DNA from: Astrothelium macrocarpum
Lineage: Eukaryota; Ascomycota; Dothideomycetes; Trypetheliales; Trypetheliaceae
Direction of reading: 5' to 3'
Assembly (NCBI GenBank): GCA_021030915.1
Contig: JAGEMR010000120.1
Location: forward strand, 25,964 to 89,963
DNA: 64,000 nt
Shown: positions 32,839-44,878 of the stretch, one piece after another
Layout: the number at the start of each line of letters is the position of its first letter
Position numbering within the stretch: position 1 is the stretch's first letter
Made by a program: the position numbers and the translations under genes
The notes under the pieces: model-generated
Told to the model about the DNA's origin: nothing
The model's input: the letters and a program-made list of their open reading frames with translations, nothing else
Databases searched by the model: none

Positions 32839-33144
32839 CTAATTGAACTCAGTACCACGCAGGCATACCATACTATAACGAGTTAGCTGATGAATTACAG
32901 ATGAGATGGGTAATCGATCACGCACGACATCTTTCTCAAGGACAACTCTTGGTCCTTTGCGCTTTCCGTTCGAAGGGCTTGGTGGGGGTTGCGGGGGAGG
33001 CGAAGGAGGGTCGCCTCGCGACGCATCCTTGGGAACAGACTCAGTTGAAGAGGTAGCAGAGAACGCAGGCCGAGAGGAGTTTGACTTGTCTCTCAGCTTT
33101 GCTTCGCAGTAGGAAGGAGAGAGCAAGTCCGCAATGAAGACCAT
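32839..33144 (-). CDS. small proline-rich hypothetical protein
   Basis: About 101 residues from the ATG at 33144. A short hydrophobic start (MVFIADLLSPSY) is followed by a charged segment, a proline tract (PPSPPPQPPPSPS) and a basic patch NGKRKGPR. The last 20 codons could be intron read-through, since a GT lies after DRLPIS, so the 3' end is uncertain. No family was recognised. It is retained because the ATG context and composition look coding. Confidence 0.35.
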   Translation of the reverse strand: MVFIADLLSPSYCEAKLRDKSNSSRPAFSATSSTESVPKDASRGDPPSPPPQPPPSPSNGKRKGPRVVLEKDVVRDRLPISSVIHQLTRYSMVCLRGTEFN

Positions 33145-34231
33145 GACGGGATGACTCGCAGCTATTCTGGAGAGGATGAAAGCTTGAGAAGGTGGGTTTG
33201 GGGTATTTGAATAGTGGATTGTGACTCGAAGGATGCTGGCTGGGATGCTGAAAGGAGTGTGTAGGCGTCGAATGCCCAGTTCAGCCGTGAAATAGTTGGG
33301 TTTCGAGACAAGTCAGGCAGACCGGTAGCAAACAAAGATTCGGAAGAGAAGCTGTTGGCCGGCCGGTCCGCGACGGGAGATTAAATGCAGAAGCGACGGA
33401 TGGCTGGAGGACAGGAGGTTTGTGTGTTCAGGCTGACGGAAGGTGCAGCGCAGATTGTACGGTGAATGGGATCAGGCAGGCACGACTTTTATTTTTCGCC
33501 ATTAAGGTTGATGCCATCCCGCGGTGGCGTATGCAGGGACGCGCTACCGCAGTTTGTGGTCCGAAATGTGCTACCACGGACTGCAAGATACCGCAGATGC
33601 CACCTTGAAACGCACATCTCAAAGGGACTGGCCTGCCTAGAATAGATGGCGCGGCCACGGGTGAAGCCTCCGACAACCCGATATGGGCCTAGACGAAGAC
33701 GTGCTTAGCCAGCGACGCGTCGTGTGTGATGCCGCCGGAAAAGTCGGTGGGTCACAGTGGAAGTCCGAAAATTCCAGATGCCGACTGAGATAAGAGCCGA
33801 CTGCAATAATCCATCTTCTATTGCGAATTTCTCATCCATAGATGCCGATAGAACCTATCTGGGTATGTATCCATGATCAACAATCTCGCTTAGCTTGACC
33901 TCTGCGACATTGTTCCTGATGTTCAGGCGCTCTTTCGGCCATTGCAGCAGTTGTTGTAGACGTGAACTGTTTGCGACCGTTTCACCATTTCACCCGGACC
34001 GCGGCTGTTAGAGGTCCTCATTGTAAACGCGCGTCTATTGATATAGCATCTCTGCAACGCATCCAAATATACCTTCATTCCAACCAACCATCTCAATCCT
34101 CTGCCAAGTGATGCATGTCGGGTCGCACACCTATTCAGCCTTCTCAGCCTTCGCATTGAGAACATGAGGCGCTCTGCCCCACTGTTTCCCTCCTGTTGAT
34201 CCATTTCGTTTCCTGACTCAGTTTCCTCACA
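33145..34231. other. intergenic upstream of TAF6
   Basis: About 1.1 kb. The 3' part must hold the TAF6 promoter and leader. Only overlapping short frames were seen. Confidence 0.4.
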
Positions 34232-35668
34232 ATGTCCGTTTGGAACCCAGACAACGTGAGAGATGTTGCAGAGTCCGTTGGCATTGCTTCGCTCCACAAA
34301 GATGTTGCCGATACTCTGGCTCGAGATGTCGAATTCCGGATAGGACAAGTGCTTGAAGAGGCCTTGAACTTTATGCGCCACTCCAAACGGACCACGCTTT
34401 GTACTCAGGACATAGCTCAAGCTTTGAGGGTACTTGAGGTGGAGCCACTTTACGGATATGAATCAATCAAGCCTCTCCGGTTCGGAGAAGCATCGCTGGG
34501 TCCAGGCCAGCCACTGTTCTACGTGGAGGACGAAGAGGTTGACTTTGAGAAACTCATCAATGCGCCATTACCAAAAGTGCCGCGCGAAATTTCTCTCACG
34601 GGTAAGCAAGGAACAATATCGGAATAATCTGCATAATACACTAATAAAACTATTGAAGCCCACTGGCTAGCAGTAGAAGGCGTACAGCCTTCAATACCAC
34701 AAAACCCCACCGCAATCTCCACTGATTCCGCTTCACTTCTGCCTCGAGGACCGTCCGCCAGCCAACATCTCGCCGCAACCTCCGGAGCCGACAATGTCAC
34801 CGTCAAGCCTCTAGTCAAACATGTCATTTCCAAAGAACTCAATCTATACTTTGACCGCATCTGCATTGCTGTTCTGGATTCGTCCAACGAAGAATACCGC
34901 CTCGCCGCCCTAGCCTCTCTCCGCACCGACCCAGCCATCCACCAACTTGTCCCCTATCTGATCCAATTCTCCGCCGAAAAAATAACTCACAATAGCGATT
35001 CTCTCTTCATCCTCACACAAGCGCTCCATGTCCTCGACGCATTGCTTTCCAACCCAAGCCTCTATCTCGATCCCTACGTTTTTGGTATCGTGCCAACTTG
35101 CATGACTTGTCTCATCGGTCGTCATCTCGGGACTACCTCTGACCCTGCCCAGGCCGTCTTTGCCCTGCGCGATCTCGCTTGCTCGCTCCTCCTCTCCCTT
35201 ATCAAAAAATACTCCCAGTCCTCCTCAACGATCAAACCGCGCGTAGCACGAACATGTCTCAAGCACTTCCTCGACCCGCACAAACCTCTCGGCACAACCT
35301 ACGGCGCCATCATTGGCTTGACAAAGGTTATGGGAACAGAAGGTATTCGTCAACTGATTTTGCCAAACTGCAAGGTTGTGGATGAACATCTCTTGAAACC
35401 TGCTCTGAGCGAGGGTGATGAGCGTAAGAAGTTTGATGCTGAGATGGTAGTGGTGGCATTGCTAAGGGCGTTGGAGACATTAGAAAAGGATTCGGTTGGG
35501 TCGCAAGAGGGAATGAACGGTCATGCGGAGGGAGAGGCGTTGAAGCAGAAGTTGCAAGGAAGCTTGGGGGATACTGTGGGGGAGAAGCTCTTTGAAATGG
35601 GCAAGAGCAGACCGAAGTTGGTGGAGGTTGTGCTAGAACACGGTCAAGGACTAGTATATGAACAATAG
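34232..35668 (+). CDS. TAF6: TFIID/SAGA subunit TAF6
   Basis: Two exons (34232-34601, 34659-35668; 57-bp intron with CTAATA branch) encode 459 residues. Residues 1-75 form the histone fold (start MSVWNPDNVRDVAESVGI, then ALNFMRHSKRTTLCTQDI) that pairs with TAF9. Residues about 85-110 contain LYGYES and the PLFY segment typical of TAF6. After a variable linker, the TAF6 C-terminal HEAT domain (about 180-390) includes KELNLYFDRI, DPAIHQLVPYLIQF and LHVLDALLSNP. The protein is a shared core subunit of TFIID and SAGA in the nucleus. Length agrees with fungal TAF6. Start and splice sites are unambiguous: the join recreates the AHWLAVEG motif. Confidence 0.95.
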
Positions 35669-36159
35669 CTGGGATTGGTACTTTAGTGAGACGTTCATGA
35701 CGTCTCAATGCACAAGGCAGGGCGTCCGGAGAAGGAGGCACAAAGGTCAAAGGTCATCCCATGGCGCGCGAATGCCTGCAATCGGGAATATAGCTTATGT
35801 TAAAGTTGCTCAACATTGTCGAGGAAATATATATCCTACTATCTTCAGTTTCGAATTATCACCCATTCAGGGTCATAAAGTTTTTCATCTCGTTTATCTT
35901 GTTAGCTGTTTAGTGAACGGAGCGATCGACCTCGGCCCGCTGCAAGTGATTTGCCCCTCGGCCGATGGAAATCGTGGGGTAGCTGTGACGATGAACGACA
36001 GCCTCAAGGCCAATCTTCTTACGGCCGTACATCTCTTTTAGATACCCATCTTATCTGTTACACCTTATAGATATTTTCTTTCGTCTTTCAATCTTTAATC
36101 CCATCTCCCAATTCAAGGCCGTAACCCTTTCATAGACCACAAAACTCTCCACCAATACC
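35669..36159. other. intergenic between TAF6 and nitronate monooxygenase
   Basis: 490 bp holding the TAF6 3' flank and the promoter of the next gene. No feature was recognised. Confidence 0.4.
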
Positions 36160-37286
36160 ATGCCCTTCAACACAGAACTCACTCGCCGTCTCGGCATAAA
36201 AGGTTACCATCCCTAAACTCCCTTTCTACACCACCATACTAAACCACATCTACAGTCCCTGTAGTCCAAGGCGGCATGCAATGGGTCGGCTACGCCGAGC
36301 TCGCCTCCGCCGTCTCCAACGCCGGCGGCCTCGGCATCATCACCGCGCTCACACAACCCACCCCCGACGCGCTGCGCTCCGAAATCCGCAAATGCAAAAC
36401 ACTCACCTCTCGACCCTTCGCCGTCAACCTCACACTCCTCCCCGCGCTCTCTCCCCCCGACTACCCCGCCTACGCACGCGCGATCCTCGACGAGGGGATC
36501 CGCATCGTCGAGACCGCGGGCAACTCCCCGGGACCCGTGATCAAGCAGCTGAAAGCGGGCGGGTGCACAATCCTGCACAAGTGCACGACGATACGGCACG
36601 CGCAGTCCGCGGTGAAGCTGGGCGTGGATTTCCTGAGCATCGACGGGTTCGAGTGCGCGGGCCACGTCGGCGAGTCCGACATCACCAACTTCATCCTGCT
36701 GAGTCGCGCGCGGCAGACGCTCGGCGTGCCGTTCATCGCGAGTGGCGGGTTTGCCGACGGCCAGGGGTTGGCGGCGGCGTTGAGTCTCGGTGCGGAGGGG
36801 ATCAATATGGGGACGCGGTTCATGTGTACGGTGGAGGCGCCGATCCATGTCAAGATCAAGGAGGCGATTGTCGAGGCGCAGGAGACGGAGACGGAGTTGG
36901 TGTTGAGGCGGTGGCGGAATACGTCGCGGTTGTTTAGTAATAAGGTTGCGAAGGAGGCGGTCAAAGCGGAGCGGGAGAGTACGAGTGGGAAGTTTGAGGA
37001 TGTGGCGCCGTTTGTGAGTGGGCAGAGGGGGCGGCAGGTGTTTTTGAATGGGGATAAGGATTTTGGTGTGTGGACGGCGGGTCAAGTGATTGGGCTGATT
37101 CATGATATTCCTACTTGCGAGGAGCTGGTGAAGAGGATTGAGAGGGAGGCGATTGAGACCTTGAGCAAGGCTTCGAATCTGATTGTTCAGGATGGAGGGT
37201 CCGCGTCTGTAAGGGATGGGACAGTGGGTAAAAATGTAAATAATCCTGAAGCAGAGCTTTGGGGAGTAGGGAAGAGCAAGCTATAG
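36160..37286 (+). CDS. nitronate monooxygenase (2-nitropropane dioxygenase family)
   Basis: Exon 1 (36160-36202) and exon 2 (36256-37286) give 357 residues; the 53-bp intron has an ACTAAAC branch site. The enzyme is an FMN TIM barrel that oxidises alkyl nitronates, detoxifying for example propionate-3-nitronate. Motifs in order are VPVVQGGMQWVG (15-26), the AGGLGII loop, IDGFECAGHVGESD with the catalytic His at 151, and the phosphate-binding ASGGFADGQG followed by GAEGINMGTRF. This is the class I NMO pattern. It is probably cytosolic or mitochondrial; no clear presequence was seen. The first 600 bp of exon 2 are strongly GC-biased at third positions, and the last 300 bp are not. Confidence 0.93.
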
Positions 37287-39533
37287 AATTAGAATTGTGT
37301 CATGACACGCACTGTCACCGTGAATTTAGAATCTAATTCGCCGCTTGATACGTCTGCTCTGATGTACATTAGGAGTATGCATCCGGGATCTTGCTTCGTA
37401 TCACTTCCCTCATCAACACGAGTGCAGAAGTAATTGGAAGTTTTAGGAGACACATGGAAATTGTAAGAGTACAATTTTGAAGGGCTGCGCCTCTTGAAAG
37501 ACTGTTGGCACTATACTAGGAGAAAACAGACGAAACAGACCATTGAAAAGTGCAAAAAACCAGCCAGCACTGGGAAAAACCCCCCCCCCCAGCCAAGGGC
37601 GATTTTTATTACTCCTCCGCCTTTCCCGGATTCCCTTTCCAGACGCCACACACAGGATACCATTCCCTGTGAGATTATGTGATGCATCGGGAAGTTTTGA
37701 GCCCCAATGGGCTCGGTTGTGGGATTACTGGCCGGCCAGAGGCGCGCACTCAGACCGGTTGGACAATTGACCTGATAGCCCACCCATCTCCGACTACGCC
37801 ATGTCCATTAGTTTAGAATTCTGTAACTTTATATATAGTTAGCAGTCGACAGGGCTTCCCTTACACAACAAAATCACCACTGCTTCTCCCATATCACAAC
37901 AGGTATCTCTGGCTTTCCTTTATTTGTTTCTCCAAAATAGGAATTTGACTCAAAAGTTTTGTCAGCCAAAAACGTAATGACAATTCCTGCCAGATGCCAT
38001 GATATAAATGCCACGCCTGGGGATCGAATCGGGACACGGCCTATCTTCTGTCCGAGCTTGGGAGTCTTGTAAGGAAGACCAGGATAGTGACTCACCGTGA
38101 CGCCAGGTACCACTTAATGAGAACAGTAGGTCAGTTCCTTATCTTACTTCGGTCGTCAACAATCTTCCTTGTATTCCAAACTCTGGCTTTCTTCAGCGAG
38201 TATCCTGGACTTCACGACTCTCATCCACTCTACCAGACTTGATTTGTGAAAATATCCATGGTAGGCAGGCATCGAAGTTATAGTGGAAGCACCTTGGATT
38301 GCGTGGACACGGAAATCATGAAGATTGAGTCAGCATGTTTGGCTCGTGTGATAAGGCTCCGCAAGCCTACTCCTAGGATAATCGGACTGCAGAGACCAGA
38401 TTGAAGCCACAAAACTGAAAGTATAGTGAAAAACATTTTTCCTGGACGCGAAAAAGATGAGAGCATGCAGGTATGCAATGTCTTGCCAGATTTCTGAACG
38501 ATGCCGACGTTAAGATCGGCGACTTGCGATGCTCAAGAACAACAAAAGATTTCTGAAGTATTGTTATCTTGGTTTCGTTCCAACTCAAGATTTACGAAAT
38601 ATGTTTTCCAGAGAGCAACATGATTCAGCGATGTCTTAGTAACTATTGGAAAAACTAAATCAATGAAGAACAAAGGTTCAAGCACGGCGGGTGCTATTGA
38701 GAGAAGGTCGTTGATACCATTCTGGCCTCCACAGCGAGATTCTGACACGGTACGCCACGCAATAAACATGAGCGGAAGTCGACATATCATTTTCCAGTGC
38801 AAGCCATATCGTCAATTCAGCATTGCAGAAGACATAGGGGTCGTCGAACCTGAAAAAGAGTAAGCAAAAAGGAGACGATTTGTGAATGAATTGGTAGAAT
38901 GGAGGATGGGCTCCACCTGCCGACCAAATTTGCGTTTCACATGCCAAAGTCATGTCCCGCTTGTCCACACGATATCTATCGAAGGCTCCTCACATTGTTA
39001 CAAAGATTTTGGTGGATACATGGTGATTTCTATGGCAGATTGTACGTAATACATGGCATGGCACGGCATACAGTGTAGCAGATGAGATGAAAGGTTGTGC
39101 AGGGAGTGCGGCGGACCAAGCGGCTCACCTCCGCAGTCAGGTAAGCCATTTTGGTTGTCACGCTCCATTCAGGCTTTCAGCCAAGCATGTTGCTTTATTT
39201 GTTTACTAAGAATCTTTGATATACGAAGACTAGTCCAGTAAATTGTCCCCACAATCGACGCAAGCCAAACGAGAACCGAATACCTTCCTAATTCCAGGGA
39301 GGAGACAATAACATGACGTCATTTTAATTGCTTTGCATCGGCTGTAACCCGTAACCCGAGAGTATGACTCCGAGGCTCACATGTAACTTAGCTTTTTCGC
39401 TATGCGTACTAAAGATGTCTTCTCAAACGCCCAAAATTGAGCAATTGATCAGTAGGACTTTCTCAAAGCTCCACAGAACTCACGATATTCAGTAGTCAGC
39501 CTTTCTGCTACACCTTCTCTCTTCCGGCTCAAA
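37287..39533. other. long intergenic stretch, no supported gene
   Basis: About 2.2 kb. A homopolymer of about ten C lies near 37581-37590. A minus frame at 37874-38113 begins with GTG and contains a possible donor GTGAGT; it might be an exon but has no recognisable motif. No tRNA was found. Confidence 0.4.
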
Positions 39534-40028
39534 ATGTCGTTTCTCATCGACGCATCGCACAACCTCTCCTATTACACTATCCCAGTAGCATGGATCCTAA
39601 CCATGGCTCCCCACGCCTACGCTGTCGGTCTTTACGTCTCGCGATCTGCTAAACCTGCAGCTGCCTTCGACCCAACGAAGCCTCGGACGATGCTTCAGAC
39701 GCTCGAGGCCGACCAGTCTGTTGATAGTGCTACCAAATACACTGTCATCCGTGGCGAAAGTGCCCACGCCAATGGCATGGAAAATCTTGGACTGTTTGCA
39801 GCTGCTGTTGTGGCGGCAAATACAGCGGGTGTGGAAACCGGCTTGCTGAATAGGCTTAGTTGGGGATATGTTGCCACAAGGATTGTGTACAATGTGGTCT
39901 ATGTGGTAAATACTACGCGGCCGACAGCGGCGCTGAGGACGGTTTCGTTCTTCACAGGAGCCGGCATGGTCTTGGGGTTGTTCATCAGCGCAGGCAACAA
40001 TGTTAGCGGAGGCATAAAGTTGTTTTGA
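39534..40028 (+). CDS. MAPEG-family membrane protein
   Basis: A 164-residue intronless protein with four predicted membrane helices (about 13-35, 78-97, 105-125, 135-155). The sequence RGESAHANGMENLGLFAAAVVAA (split by my numbering at about 73-95) carries the conserved N-x-x-E of the MAPEG family: membrane-associated proteins in eicosanoid and glutathione metabolism. Fungal members of this short type are widespread and of unproven substrate. It probably lies in the endoplasmic reticulum or mitochondrial membrane. The ATG at 39534 is the natural start. The neighbouring Zn2Cys6 gene starts 580 bp downstream on the same strand. Confidence 0.85.
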   Translation: MSFLIDASHNLSYYTIPVAWILTMAPHAYAVGLYVSRSAKPAAAFDPTKPRTMLQTLEADQSVDSATKYTVIRGESAHANGMENLGLFAAAVVAANTAGVETGLLNRLSWGYVATRIVYNVVYVVNTTRPTAALRTVSFFTGAGMVLGLFISAGNNVSGGIKLF

Positions 40029-40606
40029 AGGCAGTAACGAGGTGTAAAGAGAGGAAGGCCAAAAGATGGTGTGTGTTCCTGGGGTTGGTGAAAATGTGTC
40101 GCAAAATCATAGAAACTCAGCTCATTTTAGAAGAATTATTCTGATTATGAATGATAAATCGGAAAAAATAGCATACACTAATGCTAAATAATTGGTTCAT
40201 CAAAGATATCCTTCGGGTTTAAATAAGGACACCCGAGATTCTTCCAAATTTGAATATCGAAAAGTGGTCTCGATTTTTAAATCGCGAAAAAGGCTTTCCA
40301 GATAGCCTGGCAGATCGATCTTACCCTTTTCTAAATTGTGTAGGTAGATCAATGAGGTGTTAGCAGAGTTAAAAATTGCCATTGAAAACCCCACACACGA
40401 AATGAGCTCGAAAAGTTTGTGGCCTATTTGCGCGTTCAAATCTAGATGGGTATAGCATAGGGATGGGAGGTTTTCCCGCTAGAGAAGTTCTTTTCTTTTT
40501 ACCCCGAAAAGTGGAGATTTTAGAAAATAAGTAACGTAACGTCATTGCTCTTTCCACTTGTCTACCTTAAGCTCGTCCGTTGCAAGATGACGACAGGCAC
40601 AATTTC
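40029..40606. other. promoter region of Zn2Cys6 gene
   Basis: 578 bp between the MAPEG gene and the regulator, AT-rich near 40090-40290. No distinct motif was recognised. Confidence 0.35.
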
Positions 40607-42981
40607 ATGGAAGAACAACCAAACACGACTCAAGATGGAGAAAGTCGCAGTAACCCACAAGGCGAGAAAAAGAGGGTACGGACGAGAACGGGTTGTCTAA
40701 ATTGCCGTCGCAAGCGGAGAAAGTGTAGGTATTTCATCCAGATATGGTCAGGTGTTCACTCTCAAATAAAACTAAAAAGAGATGAAAACAGGCGACGAAT
40801 CAAGACCATCATGTGCCAATTGCCGGCGCAAGAATGAACCTTGTCATTGGGGTGTCCGAGTTTCTTTTCGTTCGGAAAATGCCCAGAGCCTTGCGACCGA
40901 CCATCCTTCCATGCGAAGTGAACCAGCTAACAAGAGACCAAGAAAATATCAGGTATCCTCTTTTTGCCTCTTCCTTTGTTTTTAGTGCTTGGATAATTGA
41001 CGAGATTAGATACTTGACGTCACGTCAGAAATTGCTCGCGAATACTGGGAAGAGCTTCAAAGTAATGAGAGCTTTGAAGAACAGACGAATTTGCCGGATA
41101 GAAATTCAACCCATGGCCTAGATGTTAAGCCATACCGGATATCTGAAAGACATGACTCTGACGCAGAACCTTCTCTTCAGAGCCCTGCTGCTGCAACATC
41201 TCGATCCATGCAAGATGAAATTGCCGATTCAAAGAACGAAATTCCAGAAATACATCGTCAAAATACTGGATTAGAAGGCGTATCAGTCGATTTCGAAACT
41301 CCTGTCTCACACTATTCGGATAGCCTATTCCCATCTATTCTCAGCCCACTCAGTACAGAGCAGGATCAGTCTATTCTTAGTAGAGCAAGGTCAATATCTT
41401 TCCTCAACGACGAATCAGCAGCAGCACATTTGCTCTCTCTACGGGGAAACACAACTTCTGATCCATCTTCGTCTAGAAGAGAGATAAATGTATCGCCAGC
41501 AAAAGTCAATGATGCCTCAATAACTACCCTTCCTCTCCAACCTGCAATTTATAGGTCTTTAGATGAAGCTTCTGACGACGGCATTTTCTTGCACGGCTCA
41601 GCCTATTGGGAATTGCATTCAACTCTAAGGAATCGCATATTCAGCACCGCAAAGTCAAGCGCAGCATCTCGTGCTACAACTAGGGAGCCTAGTCTAGATC
41701 CAGAGCAGTCGGGTGATGAGTCGCAAATCTCGAGAACTGGAGGTCATCCAGAAGCGCTGCAGGACGACCTGGAAGGATCAGGGTTGCTCTCCCGACATGA
41801 GGAGTACGAATTATGGAAGAATTGGATTGACGAAGTAGCGCCTTGGGTGTGTCCCGTTTTGAAACAAACGGTATATAAAGCTGACTTCCATTGCATTGTA
41901 GCTCGATAAATTCGATCTCCAATGTCATTTTGGCCATAAACTTCCAGCATTAGCGAAATCGCATCCACACCTCCGATATTCGATCCTTGCGCTATCCGCT
42001 CGACAGCTCGAGCGTAAAGATCGCATTCGACCTTCTTCTGGTAGTCTTGCACTATATCAAGAAGCAATCCACCTCTTACTGCCACATCTCGAACAGAAGC
42101 ACACCGCAGTCATTGCTTCCTGCATAGTACTGTGTGTCTTGGAGATGATGAGCTGTTCACCAAAGGAGTGGAGCCGACACCTCGATGGTGCAGCAAGCTT
42201 ACTCGAGGCAGTTGGCATCAATGGGTTTTCGGGTGGAATTAACCAAGCGCTTTTTTGGGTATTTGCCCGCATGGATTGCTGGGCTGCTTTGTTGTCCTCC
42301 GAAGGAACTCTCATTCCCATCACCAGATGGGTAGCGCAAAACTCGTTAGCTGCTGATATTCGCCTTTTTCGTCGTAGCACGATGCGTTTGGATTCGTATG
42401 CCAATTACGCTGTTTACCTCACCGGTCGAGTCATAGATTTGCTCTGCAACAAGCAGCGTCTTTATAATCATGCCGGAAAAAGGAGTGGTATTGATGCTAT
42501 CCATGATAAGATCTCATTCACGCGTTGCTGGTCCGAACTCTTCGAATACATTGAAGACTGGTACGCTGATCGTCCCGAGGAAATCAAATCGATCCTCTAT
42601 GTTCCTTCAATAGAAGGCGACAACTCTCGTCCGTTCCCCACTCTTCTATTTGGCAACGCTCCCGCTGTTTCGGGGAATCAGTTGTATCACACAGCTGCAC
42701 TACTGATGCTTCAAAGGCGGCCTCAGCATGCAAACTGTAGTCGCAAACCGAGATCAATACTTTGGCATGCCCGGAGGATTTGTGCTATATCTATTTCCAA
42801 TACGCACCATGGATGCTGGACAAATAGTATTCAGCCACTCTGGCTAGCGGGGCAAGTAATGTCCCACCCGGCGGAACATCGAGCAATAATGGAACTGTAC
42901 GGGAGGATTGAGAGAGAGACGGGTTTTGGGGCCAAATGGCGCGCTCAGGATCTCAAGGAGTTGTGGGGAGAACTGGATTGA
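40607..42981 (+). CDS. Zn2Cys6 transcription factor
   Basis: Four exons (40607-40724, 40792-40952, 41010-41846, 41902-42981) join in phase to 731 residues. The zinc cluster straddles the first intron: C30-x2-C33-x6-C40-x6-C47-x2-C50-x6-C57, preceded by basic KKRVRTRTG. A nuclear-localisation-like KRPRKY follows. The middle is serine-rich and presumably disordered. From about 290 the fungal-specific transcription factor domain 2 type (PF11951-like) begins, with ELWKNWIDEVAPWLDKFD, HPHLRYSILALSARQLER and WSRHLDGAASLLEAVGI. Targets are unknown. The protein ends 101 bp from the convergent DUF6594 gene. The ATG at 40607 is the first in frame. Confidence 0.9.
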
Positions 42982-43082
42982 TTTGATACGCGCATTTCTA
43001 CATTCGGTAGCATGACAGTATTCTGACAAAGGAGACCTAATCCGGTATCATTATATCAGCCTAGCTCCGTAGGAAAGCGTTC

Positions 43083-43910
43083 TCAGGATCCGCCCCCGAC
43101 TCCCACAAACACCACTAGGACCGCCGCATAAGCCGCTGTGCTTGCAATCAAGTCTTTGCTCTCGGCCTGTGGTACAAATGTGGCCGTCGCTACTCCAAAA
43201 GCAATCACGAAAATCGATGTGGTCACCAGGCTTTTGGTGAGACTAGAATGAATGCTCATGATGATCATCGGGACGACCAGTGAAAGTCCTCCACACACTG
43301 CGATCAAAACGCGTGATGCAAAGAAGAGGAGTTCGGCGGTAGGAAAAAAACGGATAGAAACATCTTCTTGTCTTGGTCTTGCAATGCTTCGCCTCCAGTT
43401 GGTGATGATTTCGTGCTGCTTTACGATAAGGCTTCGGCCTTCCAAGAAGTGTCCAGCGCTGATCAATTCCGTGAACAGCTTTTGAGTAGCTTTCCTTGCT
43501 TCAGGGATATCCGCCGATTCTGCCAGTATGGCTCCGACCGGAGTTGCTGTCTTCTTGAAATACTCATAGTTCTTCGTAGCCTTTGCTACCCTCCAAAGTT
43601 AACTGCTTTCTCAATAAAATGTTACTTTCATAAGAAAACTTGCGTGCTTACTGAAACGTTGCAAATCCGCCTCAATTTGCTCCATGTGTTCCAATGTATG
43701 TACAAAACCGGGGCTGTCCCGGCTAAAAAAATGCGTTTCAAGCTTTGAGTAAAGAAAGAGGATATTTTCATGGTGAAGTTCTTCCACTATAGGATAACGA
43801 AAGCCCCCAGCAACGAAGATTTGAACGAATTTAGAAATAGAAATAAAAACTGTTCTTCTCTTTTCTTCGGGTAGATTGGATAGCAGCGAGGAGAGCGAAA
43901 AGAGATTCAT
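43083..43910 (-). CDS. DUF6594-type membrane protein
   Basis: Two exons (43652-43910, 43083-43585; intron 66 bp) give 253 residues. The N-terminal part has HHENILFLYSKLE, matching the NLLYLQ.EL pattern of the family. Then come the signature NYEYFKKTATPVGAILAESA and a C-terminal membrane bundle of about three helices ending with ASTAAYAAVLVVFVG, the hallmark of DUF6594. Function is unknown; the proteins are fungal and often found near heterokaryon-incompatibility-type genes. The first 40 codons contain a T-rich stretch (FISISKFVQIF), so a further intron there is possible and the N-terminus is uncertain. It is convergent with the Zn2Cys6 gene. Confidence 0.8.
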
Positions 43911-44878
43911 GTTGCGAAATAAATGTACGGGGTGCCTCGTTGTACAATAGACTTGAAGTTCAGCTCTTCAAAATCTTGCGTGGGGAAGCTGAAAAAGTGG
44001 CACTATTGAACTACCTTGTCTACATATAGAATGTATAAGCAACTGGCTAGGACGAAAACTGTAAGCAGTCTATTTGTGTATGCACAGTACTTCTTTGACG
44101 GCATCAGTGGTCGCACTGAGAAATGTCACAAATCGTCAAGAATTTAATTCGCGACAAACCCGTCGGAGAGGCCCTCAACCGCAAGAGAGGTCATGAATGC
44201 TGAACATTATTTTCAACGAAAATATTTCACATTTTCGATGGCTCAAATGCGTTCCGGGGGTCTTTCGAGTATATGAAAGGCTAGTCTCTGATTTCCGCTG
44301 TCTGCCGTATTTTCCTCTTGTAATCACTGGTGACTGAATTCGCGATATATCTGTTAGAGAGATCATAATCGCTCAAAGACATTTTCTAATGAAAGTATCT
44401 TGCATTTTGCCGACTCAAAAGTGTATTGGGGTTCCGCCGAGCATGCGAATGTCTACTTTTCGATTTTTGCTGCGACTTGTCGTGGTGATATTGACGCTAG
44501 CTTACATTTTGAATGTTTAAAAGAGGTTTGCTAACAAGCATAGGCAATCATGGTAGTCTCTCAAACGACGAAACATTTCGCAACCGGTCGAAATTAGAAC
44601 TTCTTTGCAGCAAACCAAGTGTAGACGTAGAAATCAATAAACTATATTGGGTGTCAATTACACAGCATCCAGCTTTCTGACATAGCTCGAGAACAGCGCC
44701 ACAACGATGCATGCAGATGCCGCAGCAAAACTCCAGTCCCTTGTGAATCCCACTTCTCCATATATTGCATCAAACTTTCACACAAAAACGCCAATACCCT
44801 CCATCATAATTACAACAAGTCCCCAGCGGCTCCTCAACCAAACCATCACCCACCACCAACACACCACCCCCAACTCGC
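43911..44878. other. intergenic with a diverged tandem duplication
   Basis: About 970 bp between the DUF6594 start and the Cyk3 stop. Two similar segments lie near 44190-44345 and 44360-44480. The plus-strand frame 44707-44970 mirrors the Cyk3 end and is not a gene. Confidence 0.4.
44190..44480. repeat. diverged tandem duplication, unit about 165 bp
   Basis: The two halves align by eye: TCATGAATGCTGAACATT / TCATAATCGCTCAAAGACATT, then AAAATATTTCACATTTT / AAAGTATCTTGCATTTT, then GGCTCAAATGCGTTCCGGGG / GACTCAAAAGTGTATTGGGG. Many differences are C/T or G/A. Confidence 0.4.

Noticed and set aside
36213..37103. 296-codon minus-strand frame and a 218-codon plus frame inside the nitronate monooxygenase gene
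   Set aside because: Low-complexity, arginine/proline-rich shadows caused by high GC3 of the real gene.
38010..38050. GGATCGAATC, which recalls a tRNA T-loop
   Set aside because: The stem does not pair and no acceptor, D or anticodon arms can be drawn on either strand.
37874..38113. 79-codon minus frame
   Set aside because: Starts with GTG, no family resemblance and no convincing partner exon; kept only as a note.
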